Of a stretch of 64,000 nucleotides of DNA, positions 35,680-44,935 are shown in pieces. The DNA comes from UBA11574 sp963752565. GTDB lineage: Bacteria > Desulfobacterota > Desulfobacteria > Desulfobacterales > UBA11574. Under the pieces are notes generated by a model. The model ran no database searches. It was not told where the DNA came from and was given only the letters and a program-made list of their open reading frames with translations. The translations under genes were made by a program, and so were the position numbers. Location of the stretch: positions 744,001 through 808,000 of the forward strand of contig CAVVZC010000003.1 in NCBI GenBank assembly GCA_963752565.1, in the 5' to 3' direction. Numbering within the stretch: position 1 is the stretch's first letter; each line of letters begins with the position of its first letter.

Positions 35680-36162
35680 ATGGTGAACGTGAACGATTTG
35701 ATAACATTTTATCTGTTCAGTAAATTTTCCGAGGAGCAATTAGAGGAACTCGCTGAAATCACCGAAAAAAAAACCTACAAAAAACACGCTCATGTTTATG
35801 AGCGTGGCGACAGCGCCAAGCATTTATTTGTGGTGAGTAAGGGTCTCGTAAGCCTAAGGAGATTTGACCTCGGAGATCAGGTGGGCATTGCCTTTGAGAC
35901 GCGCGAGAGCGGGGAGTTATTCGGTGCCGCTTCCTTCATGCATCCTCAGCATTATACGCTGACAGCTGTTTGCATTGAAGATTCAGAGGTAATAGCAATA
36001 GACGCCGACAAGCTGTCTGATTTGTGCAAAAAGGACCCGGCTGTGGGATACAAGCTGATGCTCGAAATCGCTCGGGTCTATTTTGAGCGCTACAAAAGTG
36101 CCAAAAGAAACCTTCATGAGATGGTTCGAACACCTACGATTATAACTGCTCTTCCAGGTTAG
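35680..36162 (+). CDS. Cyclic-nucleotide-binding-domain protein without DNA-binding domain
   Basis: 160 residues. The Crp-type cup fold is clear: LFSKFSEEQLEELAEITEKK, YERGDSAKHLFVVSKGLVSL, GELFGAASFMHP, VCIEDSEVIAIDADKLSDL. The usual phosphate-binding RxS/T of cAMP proteins is not obvious (GELFGAASF lacks Arg). It ends without a helix-turn-helix, unlike Crp/Fnr (about 220 residues), so it is a stand-alone sensor or an effector subunit. Second gene behind site 4. Confidence 0.82.
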   Translation: MVNVNDLITFYLFSKFSEEQLEELAEITEKKTYKKHAHVYERGDSAKHLFVVSKGLVSLRRFDLGDQVGIAFETRESGELFGAASFMHPQHYTLTAVCIEDSEVIAIDADKLSDLCKKDPAVGYKLMLEIARVYFERYKSAKRNLHEMVRTPTIITALPG

Positions 36163-36293
36163 CCGATCTCTCTCATCACGGCCATCTCCCCTTTGGAGAG
36201 AGAAAAAGACTGACCCGTATTTTATTCGGAGGTGGGGGGATTACACGTACAGTTATTGAGAAGTTACTTTAATAAATAACAAGGAGGAAAATC

Positions 36294-36509
36294 ATGAATG
36301 AGTCCACTTACAAAATTATTGAGTTAGTAGGAACAAGCAGTGTTTCTTGGGAGGATGCTGCCAAGAATGCTGTAGAAACGGCATCCAAGCCCCTTGAGGA
36401 TCTGAGAATCGCGGAAGTTACTAAACTCGATATGAAGGTCGAGAATGGAAAGGTCTCCACTTATCGCTCCAGAGTAAGCCTTTCCTTTAAATATAAAAGC
36501 GGTGCTTGA
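36294..36509 (+). CDS. Dodecin-family flavin-binding protein
   Basis: 71 residues, the normal dodecin length. Begins MNESTYKIIELVGTSSVSWE; the Trp in SVSWEDAAKNAVETA would stack on the flavin, and EVTKLDMKVENGKVSTYRSR followed by VSLSFKY completes the beta-sheet. Dodecins form dodecamers that store riboflavin or FAD and limit photo- or redox damage. Good ribosome-binding site AAGGAGG. Lies between the cNMP-binding protein and a universal stress protein. Confidence 0.9.
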   Translation: MNESTYKIIELVGTSSVSWEDAAKNAVETASKPLEDLRIAEVTKLDMKVENGKVSTYRSRVSLSFKYKSGA

Positions 36510-36518
36510 TGACGCCAT

Positions 36519-36561
36519 AAGGGGTGGGAGTGACCACAATGATGCAGCTTCTGCCCCTTTT
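36519..36561 (+). terminator. Rho-independent terminator after dodecin gene
   Basis: AAGGGGTGGGAG at 36519-36530 pairs (with some G-T pairs) with CTTCTGCCCCTT at 36548-36559, followed by TT. A 12-bp stem directly behind the dodecin stop. The 36510-36890 gap otherwise holds a probable NifX remnant. Confidence 0.5.
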
Positions 36562-36679
36562 AGGTCAATAGTGCCCATTTTATTTATCTACAACGCGTTA
36601 TTCTTCGGCCTTAATAAATCATCTTGCGAATTACACAGAATGAAAGAATTTTAGTGGGGCGAGGAAACTGGATATATAC

Positions 36680-36733
36680 ATGAAATTCGCAATACCTTTA
36701 ACTGATAGGGAAATTAGAAAACAAAATTTCTGA
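36680..36733 (+). pseudogene. Possible 5' remnant of a NifX-family gene
   Basis: A 17-codon frame, MKFAIPLTDREIRKQNF, then stop. The opening MKFAIPLTD is the common first strand of NifX-type proteins, but nothing of the rest of the domain follows. Very short, so uncertain. Confidence 0.3.
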
Positions 36734-36890
36734 AATATTCTTGCTCATAAAGATGCTCTTGTCACATGAAAAAACAGTCATTATATCAGGGAGTTAAGAG
36801 CGTTCCGATGGGTTGATTTCATTCCCAAATTTACCTGGGGTTATAAATGAGTAATTTAACAATTTTAATTCTTGAAAGGAGGGAATTAAA

Positions 36891-37349
36891 ATGGAACAGG
36901 CACAGCCGGTATGCCCTTTAACTAAAGGTAAGAGAATACTTGTCGCGATGGATAGATCAAAATATAGCGAGAAGGCTTTTGATCAGGCGATAAGCATCGC
37001 AAAGATATGCAAAAGTATCCTTTTTGTAGTTAGCGTCGTTGACCTGTATCCTGAAGTGAAGGCAATTGTACTTGCCCTTGAGGAAAAGGGAAAGGTGTTA
37101 AAGGGGACAAAGGAATTCCTTGAAGGAGTCAAGGCTAAAGCCACAAAAGAAAATATACCATGTGAAACGATTGTGCATATAGGCGGACAGCCCCATGAGT
37201 TTATCATTCAAGAAGCAAAGGAAAAAAATGTTGACCTCATCGTGATGGGAACCCATGGAAGGACCGGGCTAGATAAACTTTTAATAGGCAGTGTTGCTGA
37301 GAGAGTCGTTGGCCACGCGCCATGTGCTGTGATGGTAACCCCCGCTTAG
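36891..37349 (+). CDS. Universal stress protein, single UspA domain
   Basis: 152 residues. KRILVAMDRSKYSEKAFDQA opens the fold and GTHGRTGLDKLLIGSVAE is a perfect G-x2-G-x9-G-S ATP loop. Ribosome-binding site AAAGGAGGG. In the group behind site 4, before the ZIP transporter. Confidence 0.92.
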   Translation: MEQAQPVCPLTKGKRILVAMDRSKYSEKAFDQAISIAKICKSILFVVSVVDLYPEVKAIVLALEEKGKVLKGTKEFLEGVKAKATKENIPCETIVHIGGQPHEFIIQEAKEKNVDLIVMGTHGRTGLDKLLIGSVAERVVGHAPCAVMVTPA

Positions 37350-37406
37350 ATATAGCATATAGCGGAACACCTCGGTTACGTCACATAGCATTCATATGAG
37401 GATACT

Positions 37407-38138
37407 ATGGAAAACACATTCTGGACGGCCTTGGGAGCCAGTTCTTTGGCCGCATTAGTGACCTCGGTGGGCATTTATGTCATACGCCGCTTCGAGCAAT
37501 GGGGCCGTAAGAATACCATCTACTTCATCTGTTTCGCTGCCGGCGTCCTGATATCAGTGTCATTCTTGCACATCATCCCGAAGGCATTTTCCATGAATTC
37601 AAATGCCCCATTCTATCTGTTGGCCGGGTACCTTAGCCTGCACTTATTTAATCGGTTCATCAACGCTTTTGTGTGCGATAAAGAATCGGATGCGCAATAC
37701 GGGATTGGCCTTGTACCCATGCTTGGAATCGGGTTCCACTCATTTATCGACGGGTTCATCTATTCCATTACCTTCACCGTCAGTATCTTTACCGGGCTAC
37801 TGGCAGCCACCGGTATGGTTCTTCACGAATTTCCCGAGGGGATCATAACGTACCTGCTGCTGAAACGGGGCGGGTTCAAGGAGAGGACGTCGCTGCTCTT
37901 TGCCTTATTGGCTGCGGCCCTGACCACGCCCCTGGGCATGCTCGTGTCGTACCCCTTGATCAGCAAAATTGACAAACCTCTCCTGGGTGCCCTACTGGCA
38001 TTTTCTGCAGGAGCCCTTGTTTACGTGGGGGCCACTCACCTTCTGCCTCAGGCTGAAACGGAGCAAAAGAGATACAGCCTTTTCGCCCTGGGTGCCGGCA
38101 TTTTGGTGGCCGCGGTTATTATCTTTTCCAAGGCATAG
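37407..38138 (+). CDS. ZIP-family metal transporter
   Basis: 243 residues with seven or eight membrane helices. Metal-binding motifs of ZIP proteins are present: GFHSFIDGF in helix IV and HEFPEG in helix V. Short, with a small histidine-poor loop. It should carry zinc, iron or manganese into the cytoplasm. Last intact gene behind site 4; it is followed by a broken methyltransferase and IS630. Confidence 0.9.
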   Translation: MENTFWTALGASSLAALVTSVGIYVIRRFEQWGRKNTIYFICFAAGVLISVSFLHIIPKAFSMNSNAPFYLLAGYLSLHLFNRFINAFVCDKESDAQYGIGLVPMLGIGFHSFIDGFIYSITFTVSIFTGLLAATGMVLHEFPEGIITYLLLKRGGFKERTSLLFALLAAALTTPLGMLVSYPLISKIDKPLLGALLAFSAGALVYVGATHLLPQAETEQKRYSLFALGAGILVAAVIIFSKA

Positions 38139-38148
38139 GTCCGTTCCC

Positions 38149-38280
38149 ATGACTTCTTCTTTCAACTCTCACCACCGGCGCTATGAGGCGTGGTTCAGTC
38201 GTCATGAAGCCGCCTACTTTTCGGAACTCTTGGCAGTCCGCGCATTGCTCCCTAATTTTCTATATGATCGCATTAATTAA
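38149..38280 (+). pseudogene. 5' end of a SAM-dependent methyltransferase, cut by IS630
   Basis: Begins MTSSFNSHHRRYEAWFSRHE and then AYFSELLAVRALLP, the usual N-terminus of a class I methyltransferase just before the SAM-binding strand. After ALLP the sequence no longer fits the family and runs into the end of the IS630 copy. The rest of the gene is not seen on the far side of the element, so it has been deleted as well as interrupted. Starts 11 bp after the ZIP gene. Confidence 0.6.
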
Positions 38281-39315
38281 TGCAGCATAATGACTTTAAT
38301 CGTTCGTTTGGTTTAGCGTGGTCTTTTAAGTATTCAATTACTGCATTTTCAAGCGCTATAAGATTTTCAAAAAAGGTATTATGAGTCACACGATATCTCA
38401 GATTCTTCCAAACCCTTTCAACCGGATTTAGCTCAGGCGAGTAAGGTGGAAGAAAAAGCAGTTCTAATCGTTTTTTATGTATTTCCACAAATTCAGCAAC
38501 CTTATTGCTTTTATGCGAAGCTTGCATTGTCAAGGACTAATACTATCTTTTTCCGTGTTTTAAAATTTCGAATCAGCCATTTGAGATAATAGATGAAGGT
38601 ATCGGAATCAAAACCATCAAAGATCAGTGAAAATAAGCGACCATTACGGTGGTTAACTGCACCGCAGACGCCCACTTTTTCTTTAGTAATCGGGCATTTT
38701 ACTTGACTCTTGTGGCCACGCGGAAACCACCCTCTTGTGATCGTGCTTTCTCTTCGTAAAAAGGCTTCATCATAGAATAGAAGCTCTATTTTGTTATTGG
38801 GAATGATTTCATCGTGAATTTTTTTTAAAGGTATCTTGCTTTTCGGGATCAGCGCCAACGGGCATTTTACGAGGCCGCTGCAGAGAAAAACCAAGCTGTT
38901 TAAATAGGTTCTGGCATTGCCGCACCTTTAGCTGAACACCGTATTTTACTTTTAAGTGATGGGATAAGAGTTTGCCGTCCCATCTGGCCTGATCGTATCC
39001 AAGGTCTTTTGGAGATTTTTCTAAGTTGCTTTTTAATCGTAAACGATCATCATCGTTAAGTTGGGATCGGCGGCCTCGACCTGGCGTATCTCTTAAGCCC
39101 TGAAAGCCCGATTCATTTAGCCTGTGGATCCAGCGCTGAACTGTAGTAGAATTTATTCCAAACAATCGGGCAACGTAGCTTAATGCATGACCATCACAGA
39201 TCAGCGCGATAACATCTAAACGACGCACAAAACGTGCATCTTCATTAACAGCAAAGTAGTTTTGAATTTCGGTTTTAACCTTTTCTACCTCTTTGATTTG
39301 TAGCATTTTTGGCAT
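38273..39315 (-). pseudogene. IS630 transposase, two frameshifts
   Basis: The composite is about 345 residues. The N-terminal part has two HTH segments (ALSYVARLFGINSTTVQRWI; LNDDDRLRLKSNLEKSPKDL). The DDE catalytic domain shows ELLFYDEAFLRRES (first Asp), KKIVLVLDNASFA (second Asp) and the C-terminal LLFLPPYSPELNPVERVWKN (Glu), the family hallmark. Frames change near 38850 and 38520. All catalytic residues are still there, so the copy was active not long ago or the breaks are errors. Confidence 0.85.
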
Positions 39316-39368
39316 AATTCACCTCCTTGAGGTGAATGTACCATAAAATATTTTATACTGCAATATAT
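38273..39368 (-). mobile_element. IS630-family insertion sequence, decayed
   Basis: About 1.1 kb. The ends are imperfect inverted repeats: TAATGCAGCATAATGACTTTA on the left is matched by TATTGCAGTATAAAATATTTTA read inward from about 39367 on the right. It holds one transposase gene in three frames. It sits just before island site 5 and has removed most of a methyltransferase gene at its left. Exact ends and the TA target duplication cannot be fixed from the sequence alone. Confidence 0.75.
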
Positions 39369-39417
39369 ATTACGTTTATTATATTCCCATTTATGTTATT
39401 TGTGATTGTCTTTTCGA

Positions 39418-39558
39418 TTTCGAAATTTTGCGAAAAGAGATTTCGATATTTTTCTAATTTTTCATTTCACAGGAAAGTCATTAAATCGCCCCATCAAAAT
39501 TAACTATTTGAATTTATTGCATCTATAATGCCCATAGCAGGATGGCACACTTTATGCT
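39418..39558 (+). promoter_or_regulatory. Island enhancer-promoter site 5
   Basis: Units at 39418-39436 (TTTCGAAATTTTGCGAAAA) and 39441-39459 (TTTCGATATTTTTCTAATT), 23 bp apart. Promoter TGGCACACTTTATGCT at 39543-39558, 102 bp from unit 2. Reads the eight-gene group 39753-44927. No other gene is seen in 39369-39752. Confidence 0.88.
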
Positions 39559-39752
39559 GTATGAAATATTAAACAAAAGCGAACAACATGCTTAATTGAG
39601 AAAGCATTAATCAATTAACACCGCAACCTTGCCTGGAAGGTCGGACAAAATTAAAGGAGATGATGTGAATTATTTGCTGATAGCATTTATTATCGCAATT
39701 TAGCATCACCTTGATTAAATAGCCAAGAACACAAATACAAGGAGATTTTAAA

Positions 39753-40268
39753 ATGAAGGTAGCAGTGAGTGCAAACGGAAGAGACCTGGATGCGCCGATT
39801 GACCCACGTTTCGGTCGGTGTGCCTATTTTATTATCGTGGATACGGACGACATAAGTTTTGAGGCCTTTGATAATGAGAGTATCGCCTTAGGTGGAGGAG
39901 CGGGGATTCAATCTGCCCAGTTTGTGGTTTCTAAAGGGGCCAAGGTTATTATTACGGGAAATGTAGGTCCAAATGCTGTGAGTACACTCTCGGCAGCAGG
40001 CGATGAAGCTGTTCACGGGCCAAACGGGCACAGTAAGAAAGGCCATAGAGGATTACAAAAAAGGGAAGTTAACCGGTTCGAACGAGGCCAATGCCTCTAG
40101 TAAGTGCCGGCATGATGGCCCGTGGAGCCGGTATGGGTCGTGGTATGGGCAGAGGAATGGGCGGTGGAAGAGGTATGGGCCGTGGAAGAAGCAGATGAGT
40201 TACGCAAACAGATCAAACCCATTGAATCCGGAGTCAGGGATTTAAACAAGAATAAACAAGGAAATTGA
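39753..40268 (+). pseudogene. NifX-family protein with Gly/Met/Arg-rich tail, frameshifted
   Basis: Begins MKVAVSANGRDLDAPIDPRF, a NifX-type domain with GGGAGIQSAQFVVSKGAKVI and GNVGPNAVSTLSAAG. The frame then changes near 40000 (continues LFTGQTGTVRKAIEDYKKGK), again near 40095 into a tail of GMGRGMGRGMGG type, and near 40190 into a helical end, DELRKQIKPIESGVRDLNKN. This full order is normal for Mrp-associated NifX proteins in anaerobes, so the three breaks are probably single-base errors or recent decay. It lies directly before the Mrp ATPase. Possible Fe-S or Mo cofactor carrier. Confidence 0.75.
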
Positions 40269-40286
40269 AAATAGAAGGTAAATCTC

Positions 40287-41537
40287 ATGGTGATTAAAAA
40301 GCAAAACATCAGTGATGAAGCCCGTAAAAAAAAGAGGAAGTTACAAGAGCGTGAAATCAAGGAAAGACTTAATCACATAACAAACAAAATCCTTGTCATG
40401 AGCGGTAAAGGGGGTGTTGGTAAAAGTAGTGTGGCGGCCTATCTATCCGTGGTTCTGGCAAAGAGAGGTTACCGGGTCGGTCTTATGGACGTGGATCTTC
40501 ATGGACCCAGCATCCCTCGAATGCTGGGCCTGAAAGGAAGTATTCATCCGGGGGTTCACAAAGGGAAAGCAATTCCTGTCAATTATCTTCCGAATATGGA
40601 AGTGATTTCAATTGAAATCCTTACGGGAGAAAACAAAGATACAGCAACGATCTGGCGGGGACCCCTTAAGATTGGGGTGATCAAGCAGTTTATAGCTGAT
40701 ATTGAGTGGGGGGATCTCGATTATTTGATTATTGATTCACCTCCCGGTACCGGGGATGAGCCCCTGACCGTGGCCCAGACTATTCCGGATGCCAAGGCCC
40801 TGATTGTAACCACGCCCCAGGAGATCTCATTAGCCGATGTCAGGAAATCCATTAACTTCTGCCGTCAGGTGCACATGGAGATTCTGGGCCTAGTGGAGAA
40901 TATGAGTGGCCTAAAGTGCCCTTATTGCGGAAAAATCATAGACCTGTTTAAAACTCAAGGCGGGATGGTGACTGCAAAAAAAGAGAACTTGAGACTCCTG
41001 GCAACCCTGCCGTTTGAGCCCGAACTGGTAAAGGAAGGGGATGCGGGGGATATAAGCCTTCTTGATAATGATGAACTCTTAATCACCCGGGAATTCAACA
41101 AAATGGTGGATGAGATTGTGAAAATAAGTGAGGCGGATCATGACCTTCCTGCCAAATCAACGGAAATAGAGCTGCCAAGCCTGAATAAAGGCACAGCAGA
41201 CGGCAGAGTTATCGTAATGCCCGTGTCGGAAGGAAAGCTTGCATCTCATTTTGGGCATTGTGACCAGTTCGCTTTCATTGAAACCGAAGATGGAAAAATC
41301 AAGGGCAATGAAATGCGCATCCCCCCGCCGCATGAACCCGGGGTGCTGCCTCGTTGGCTCAACGAGCAGGGGGCTGATGTGATCATAGCAAGAGGGATAG
41401 GAGAGAGAGCGCAGCAGCTTCTTCGTGAAAACGGAATTGAGGTTGTCATTGGCGGCCCCGTGGATTCCCCGGAGTCCCTGGCAAATCAGTACCTCGCGAA
41501 CACCTTGATAAGCGGGGATAACGTTTGTGACCACTAA
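40287..41537 (+). CDS. Mrp/NBP35-family Fe-S carrier ATPase fused to a NifX domain
   Basis: 416 residues, intact. ATPase part (about 30-270): deviant Walker A MSGKGGVGKSSVAAYL, LMDVDLHGPSIPRMLG, IIDSPPGTGDEPLTVAQ, and the cluster-binding CPYCGKI (CxxC). The C-terminal part (about 305-405) is a NifX-type domain, VIVMPVSEGKLASHFGHCDQ, GVLPRWLNEQGADVIIARGI. The fusion suggests delivery of Fe-S or Fe-Mo type clusters. Immediate neighbours are a NifX protein and a truncated MinD-like ATPase. A degenerate paralogue is at 31569. Confidence 0.92.
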   Translation: MVIKKQNISDEARKKKRKLQEREIKERLNHITNKILVMSGKGGVGKSSVAAYLSVVLAKRGYRVGLMDVDLHGPSIPRMLGLKGSIHPGVHKGKAIPVNYLPNMEVISIEILTGENKDTATIWRGPLKIGVIKQFIADIEWGDLDYLIIDSPPGTGDEPLTVAQTIPDAKALIVTTPQEISLADVRKSINFCRQVHMEILGLVENMSGLKCPYCGKIIDLFKTQGGMVTAKKENLRLLATLPFEPELVKEGDAGDISLLDNDELLITREFNKMVDEIVKISEADHDLPAKSTEIELPSLNKGTADGRVIVMPVSEGKLASHFGHCDQFAFIETEDGKIKGNEMRIPPPHEPGVLPRWLNEQGADVIIARGIGERAQQLLRENGIEVVIGGPVDSPESLANQYLANTLISGDNVCDH

Positions 41538-41582
41538 CAAAGTTTGATCCGGAAGATTGATTGCAATTTCAAGGAGCTATAT

Positions 41583-41726
41583 ATGATTATCAGTATTGCA
41601 AGCGGAAAAGGGGGTACAGGAAAAACAACCATAGCCACGAACCTGGCAGTTTCTATTGAAACAGACGTTCAAATTATAGACTGTGATGTGGAAGAACCGA
41701 ATGCTCACCTCTTTTTGGAGAATTGA
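41583..41726 (+). pseudogene. Truncated MinD-like ATPase (N-terminal 47 residues)
   Basis: From the ATG at 41583: MIISIASGKGGTGKTTIATN and then DCDVEEPNAHLFLEN, followed by a stop that overlaps the Hsp20 frame. Full members of this family (about 285 residues) carry a ferredoxin insert and the rest of the ATPase after this point. A second copy, at 52976, is cut at nearly the same place. A deletion has fused this one to an Hsp20 gene that lacks its own first codons. Confidence 0.8.
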
Positions 41727-42133
41727 GTCCATTTCGAAAAGAAATGGACAGACTTTGGGATCGATTTTTGGGCGAGACATCATTTGCCAGGACATTTAAC
41801 GAAATGTGGTCGCCGTCGGTCGATATTTCGGAAACCAAGGATGACTTTGTCGTAAAGGCCGAGTTGCCTGGTCTGGAAGCAAAAGACGTAAACGTTAGTA
41901 TCTCAGGAGACGTACTGACCATCAAAGGTGAAAAGAAAGCGGAAGAGGAAGAGAAAGACGAGCATTATCATTGTGTTGAGAGGTACTCGGGGTCTTTCCA
42001 GCGGGTATTCCAGCTGCCGAGCGGGGTAAAAGCCGATAAGATTGAGGCAAACTTTGATAAGGGCGTTTTGAAAGTAACCCTGCCCAAGGTAGAGGAAGCC
42101 AAGAAGAAAGAAATTGAAGTCAAGGTTAAATGA
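41723..42133 (+). CDS. Small heat shock protein Hsp20
   Basis: 136 residues, alpha-crystallin domain complete: SPSVDISETKDDFVVKAELP, ISGDVLTIKGEKKAE, GSFQRVFQLPSGV and GVLKVTLPK. The usual first dozen residues are missing; the frame begins at a TTG inside the end of the truncated MinD-like gene, so start and ribosome-binding site are doubtful. It may be read by coupling from the gene before. Function: holds unfolding proteins under stress. Confidence 0.88.
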   Translation: MSPFRKEMDRLWDRFLGETSFARTFNEMWSPSVDISETKDDFVVKAELPGLEAKDVNVSISGDVLTIKGEKKAEEEEKDEHYHCVERYSGSFQRVFQLPSGVKADKIEANFDKGVLKVTLPKVEEAKKKEIEVKVK

Positions 42134-42200
42134 ATTAATATTGGCCCTCCCCGGGTTACGTTATTGCTAATTTTTTAAGAGTTAGGGAAAGGAGAATAAT

Positions 42201-42551
42201 ATGAATTTTTTCGAAATCATCAAAGCAGAAAAAGATGAAGGAAACGAGAAACATGTCCCTCATATTGAAATTGACAGGGGGCATAAGATGGGAAGGGACA
42301 TCATTCGAGTGGTTGTAGGGCATGAGGTTCCTCACCCCAACACAATGGAACACCATATTGCATGGATCGAACTTTACGGGGTGAAAAAGGATAATGATCA
42401 GGTAGTCAATTTGGGCCGTGCCGCCTGTGCACCTGTCTTTTCCAATCCGAATGTTCGTTTTCAGGTTAATCAGATGGAGGATTTTAAATCCTTCCATGCC
42501 CTGGCTTACTGCAATATCCATGGGCTCTGGACGAATTCACTGGAGCGGTAA
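42201..42551 (+). CDS. Superoxide reductase / desulfoferrodoxin-family (neelaredoxin type)
   Basis: 116 residues. The mononuclear iron centre ligands appear in order: KHVPHIE, then HEVPHPNTMEHHIAWIELYG, and the C-terminal AYCNIHGLW with the Cys ligand and final His. No N-terminal desulforedoxin domain, so it is the neelaredoxin type. It reduces superoxide to peroxide without making oxygen, as strict anaerobes do. Partner electron donor may be the rubredoxin-like protein at 48907. Ribosome-binding site AAAGGAG. Confidence 0.9.
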   Translation: MNFFEIIKAEKDEGNEKHVPHIEIDRGHKMGRDIIRVVVGHEVPHPNTMEHHIAWIELYGVKKDNDQVVNLGRAACAPVFSNPNVRFQVNQMEDFKSFHALAYCNIHGLWTNSLER

Positions 42552-42619
42552 TGCATCGAGCAATTAAGATGTTTTACTATAGGCTTTTTAGGAAATAACC
42601 TCCTTCCAAAGGGTATATT

Positions 42620-43078
42620 ATGAAAAAATTTAAGAAAATCCTGTTCCCGATAGATTTTTCGGAGGTGTCTCCAGAAATCGTTCCTTACGTAATCTCCATG
42701 GCAGATAAGCTCAATGCCGAAGTTCATGTTATCTTCGTTGTGCGCCAGCTTGAAAACTGTCGAAGCATTTTCGTATCACATGGTGCTGTAGAAAACTTTG
42801 AAATGGAAATCGTTTTAGGAGCTGAAACAAAGATGGATGAATTTGTAGAAGAATTTTTTAAAAGTATTGTTAGGCCTAAGACAAAGATATTGATTGGCGA
42901 TATTGTCGAAGAAATCATTAAGTACATAAAAGCTAAAGGGATTGATCTGGTCATCATAGGGACGCATGGCAGAAAAGGTATGGACCGGATTATCCTCGGG
43001 AGCATAGCAGATAGGGTGATCAAGTCAGCACCTGTTCCGGTTCTGAGCGTGAATCCCTACAAAGCTTTAGAACATTAA
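42620..43078 (+). CDS. Universal stress protein, single UspA domain
   Basis: 152 residues. KKILFPIDFSEVSPEIVPYV opens the fold and GTHGRKGMDRIILGSIAD is a perfect ATP loop. Close to the protein at 49222 in sequence (FPLDLTENSSKILPYVLSIS), so the two are paralogues. Between the superoxide reductase and the antiporter. Confidence 0.92.
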   Translation: MKKFKKILFPIDFSEVSPEIVPYVISMADKLNAEVHVIFVVRQLENCRSIFVSHGAVENFEMEIVLGAETKMDEFVEEFFKSIVRPKTKILIGDIVEEIIKYIKAKGIDLVIIGTHGRKGMDRIILGSIADRVIKSAPVPVLSVNPYKALEH

Positions 43079-43113
43079 GAAGATATGGCCTCACCAAGGA
43101 ACAGATTGCCATT

Positions 43114-44379
43114 ATGGAATCAATTTATTTAAACCTATTTAACTTGATGGAAACGCCCCATCTGCTAATTTACATAGGGCTCCTTCTTCTCTTGAGCTAT
43201 GCGGGGGGCAAAATTGCCAACTATCTTAAAGCCCCTCGAGTAACTGGGTATCTTGTAATCGGGATGCTTATGAGCCCTTCACTTCTTGGGCTTTTCCACG
43301 AGAGGCTGGTAAAAGAGGATCTGACTCTGATCACCGATATAGCCTTGGCGATCATTGCCTTTTCCATCGGGGGTTCTTTAAGGATAGCACAATTGAAAAG
43401 ACTTGGGAAGCAGATCGTCTGGATCAACCTTACCGAGGCTACAGGGGCCTTCTTTTTGACCACAGTGATACTCGCTCTCTTCTTTCACCTGGTTCATGGC
43501 TCAAGCACTATTTTACCTTCTTACTGGACTGTTTATTTTCCTATGGTACTTGTAATAGGGGGCATCTGCGCTGCAACGGCCCCAGCCGCCATTCTATCTA
43601 TCGTCCATGAATACGCATCTAAAGGGCCATTCACGACCATACTTCTTGGTGTAGTCGCCCTGGATGACGCGATGGCTATTCTTTTTTATGCCTTTACCAG
43701 TGTTATAGCCCATAGTCTCGTCAATCATGAAGCCATCACCTTGCAGCATTTCTTGCTCACTCCCGGCCTCTCTATCCTGATTTCCCTGTCTGTAGGTGGA
43801 GCGGTAGGTGTGTGCCTCCGGTTGCTGATTCGTTTTGTAGACAGGAAGGAAGCAATGCTCGGGGTAATGGTCGGAGCTATCTTTTTGACCAGCGGGCTGT
43901 CTGCCAGCCTCAAAGCATCCCCCCTGCTTGCCAATATGATGTTGGGGTTTGTGGTGACCAATTTTGTGCTTCACCATGAAGATCTCTTTGAGGTTGTAGA
44001 GAGAATAGAAGAGCCTATTTTCGGAATGTTTTTTACTTTAGCCGGGGCTCACCTGGATCTCGGGGTGATGCAGGCCGCAGGCTGGCTGGCGCTACTTATT
44101 ACACTGGGACGGTTTGCCGGAAAGTTTCTGGGAAGCCGCCTTGGGGCCCAAGTCTCTCATGCCCCGCAGGTAGTTAAGAAGTATCTGGGCCTTGCGCTTT
44201 TACCAACAGCGGGAGTCACCGTGGGCCTGGTTCTGGAAGCCAAGGAAATATTTGGTCCTTCCCAGATCTCAGAAGTGATGGTGAACGCGGTGTTAGGATC
44301 GGTAATCATCAATGAGCTTCTGACACCATTTTTTGTTCGTTTCTCCCTTACCAAGGCAGGCGAAACAATACAGACATAA
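43114..44379 (+). CDS. Cation/proton antiporter, CPA2-like
   Basis: 421 residues, about 12 membrane helices. Typical features include VTGYLVIGMLMSP in the first repeat, the unwound segment GGICAATAPAAILSIVHEYA, LLGVVALDDAMAILFYAF with the Asp-Asp pair in helix V, and GRFAGKFLGSRLGA. It exchanges Na or K for protons across the inner membrane. The neighbouring CBS protein could regulate it by nucleotide level. No C-terminal cytoplasmic domain. Confidence 0.9.
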   Translation: MESIYLNLFNLMETPHLLIYIGLLLLLSYAGGKIANYLKAPRVTGYLVIGMLMSPSLLGLFHERLVKEDLTLITDIALAIIAFSIGGSLRIAQLKRLGKQIVWINLTEATGAFFLTTVILALFFHLVHGSSTILPSYWTVYFPMVLVIGGICAATAPAAILSIVHEYASKGPFTTILLGVVALDDAMAILFYAFTSVIAHSLVNHEAITLQHFLLTPGLSILISLSVGGAVGVCLRLLIRFVDRKEAMLGVMVGAIFLTSGLSASLKASPLLANMMLGFVVTNFVLHHEDLFEVVERIEEPIFGMFFTLAGAHLDLGVMQAAGWLALLITLGRFAGKFLGSRLGAQVSHAPQVVKKYLGLALLPTAGVTVGLVLEAKEIFGPSQISEVMVNAVLGSVIINELLTPFFVRFSLTKAGETIQT

Positions 44380-44477
44380 TTATTACAGGCAAAGCAGCCA
44401 ATTTTAATGAACAATGACTATTTATCTAATGATAGGAAGTTCGGTTGAAAGGATATGAAATGAGGGAAGGTGAAAAA

Positions 44478-44927
44478 ATGTTAGGCGACAAGAAGGTTGC
44501 CGAGTTGGTTACCCTTCTCAAGGAAAGAAGGTTGCCGCTCATTGGCCAAAAAGCGAACATTGAAGAAATCGTTACCGCTATGATCCACTTTGAACACAGC
44601 CGCCTCCTTTATGTAGTGGACAATAATGAGAAACTCACCGGTACAATTTCTTGGGAGCAACTGGCTCGACATGTCTTTTCTTCAAGCCATGATCCTCAGA
44701 TTCACCCGAGGTTTATCATGAGCATGATCACCGCCGAAACCGCAAAGGACATTATGCAAAAAAATCCTGTGTTCACTACTGAAAATGAAATAGTGGAGAC
44801 ATTGTTGAAGAAAATAATCCAAAGGAAAGTGCAAGAGATCCCCGTTCTAGATAGGGAGAAAAGGGTTATTGCTAATCTGACCATAGTCGATTTATTACGG
44901 TTTCTTATCAAATCAAGGAAACATTAA
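44478..44927 (+). CDS. Tandem CBS-domain protein
   Basis: 149 residues from the ATG at 44478, chosen for the site GGGAAGG before it; in-frame starts at 44445 and 44460 are possible. Two CBS motifs: ANIEEIVTAMIHFEHSRLLY with KLTGTISWEQLARHV, and AKDIMQKNPVFTTENEIVET with VIANLTIVDLLRFL. Last gene of the group behind site 5; it may regulate the antiporter just upstream. Confidence 0.88.
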   Translation: MLGDKKVAELVTLLKERRLPLIGQKANIEEIVTAMIHFEHSRLLYVVDNNEKLTGTISWEQLARHVFSSSHDPQIHPRFIMSMITAETAKDIMQKNPVFTTENEIVETLLKKIIQRKVQEIPVLDREKRVIANLTIVDLLRFLIKSRKH

Positions 44928-44935
44928 CTTTTTAT

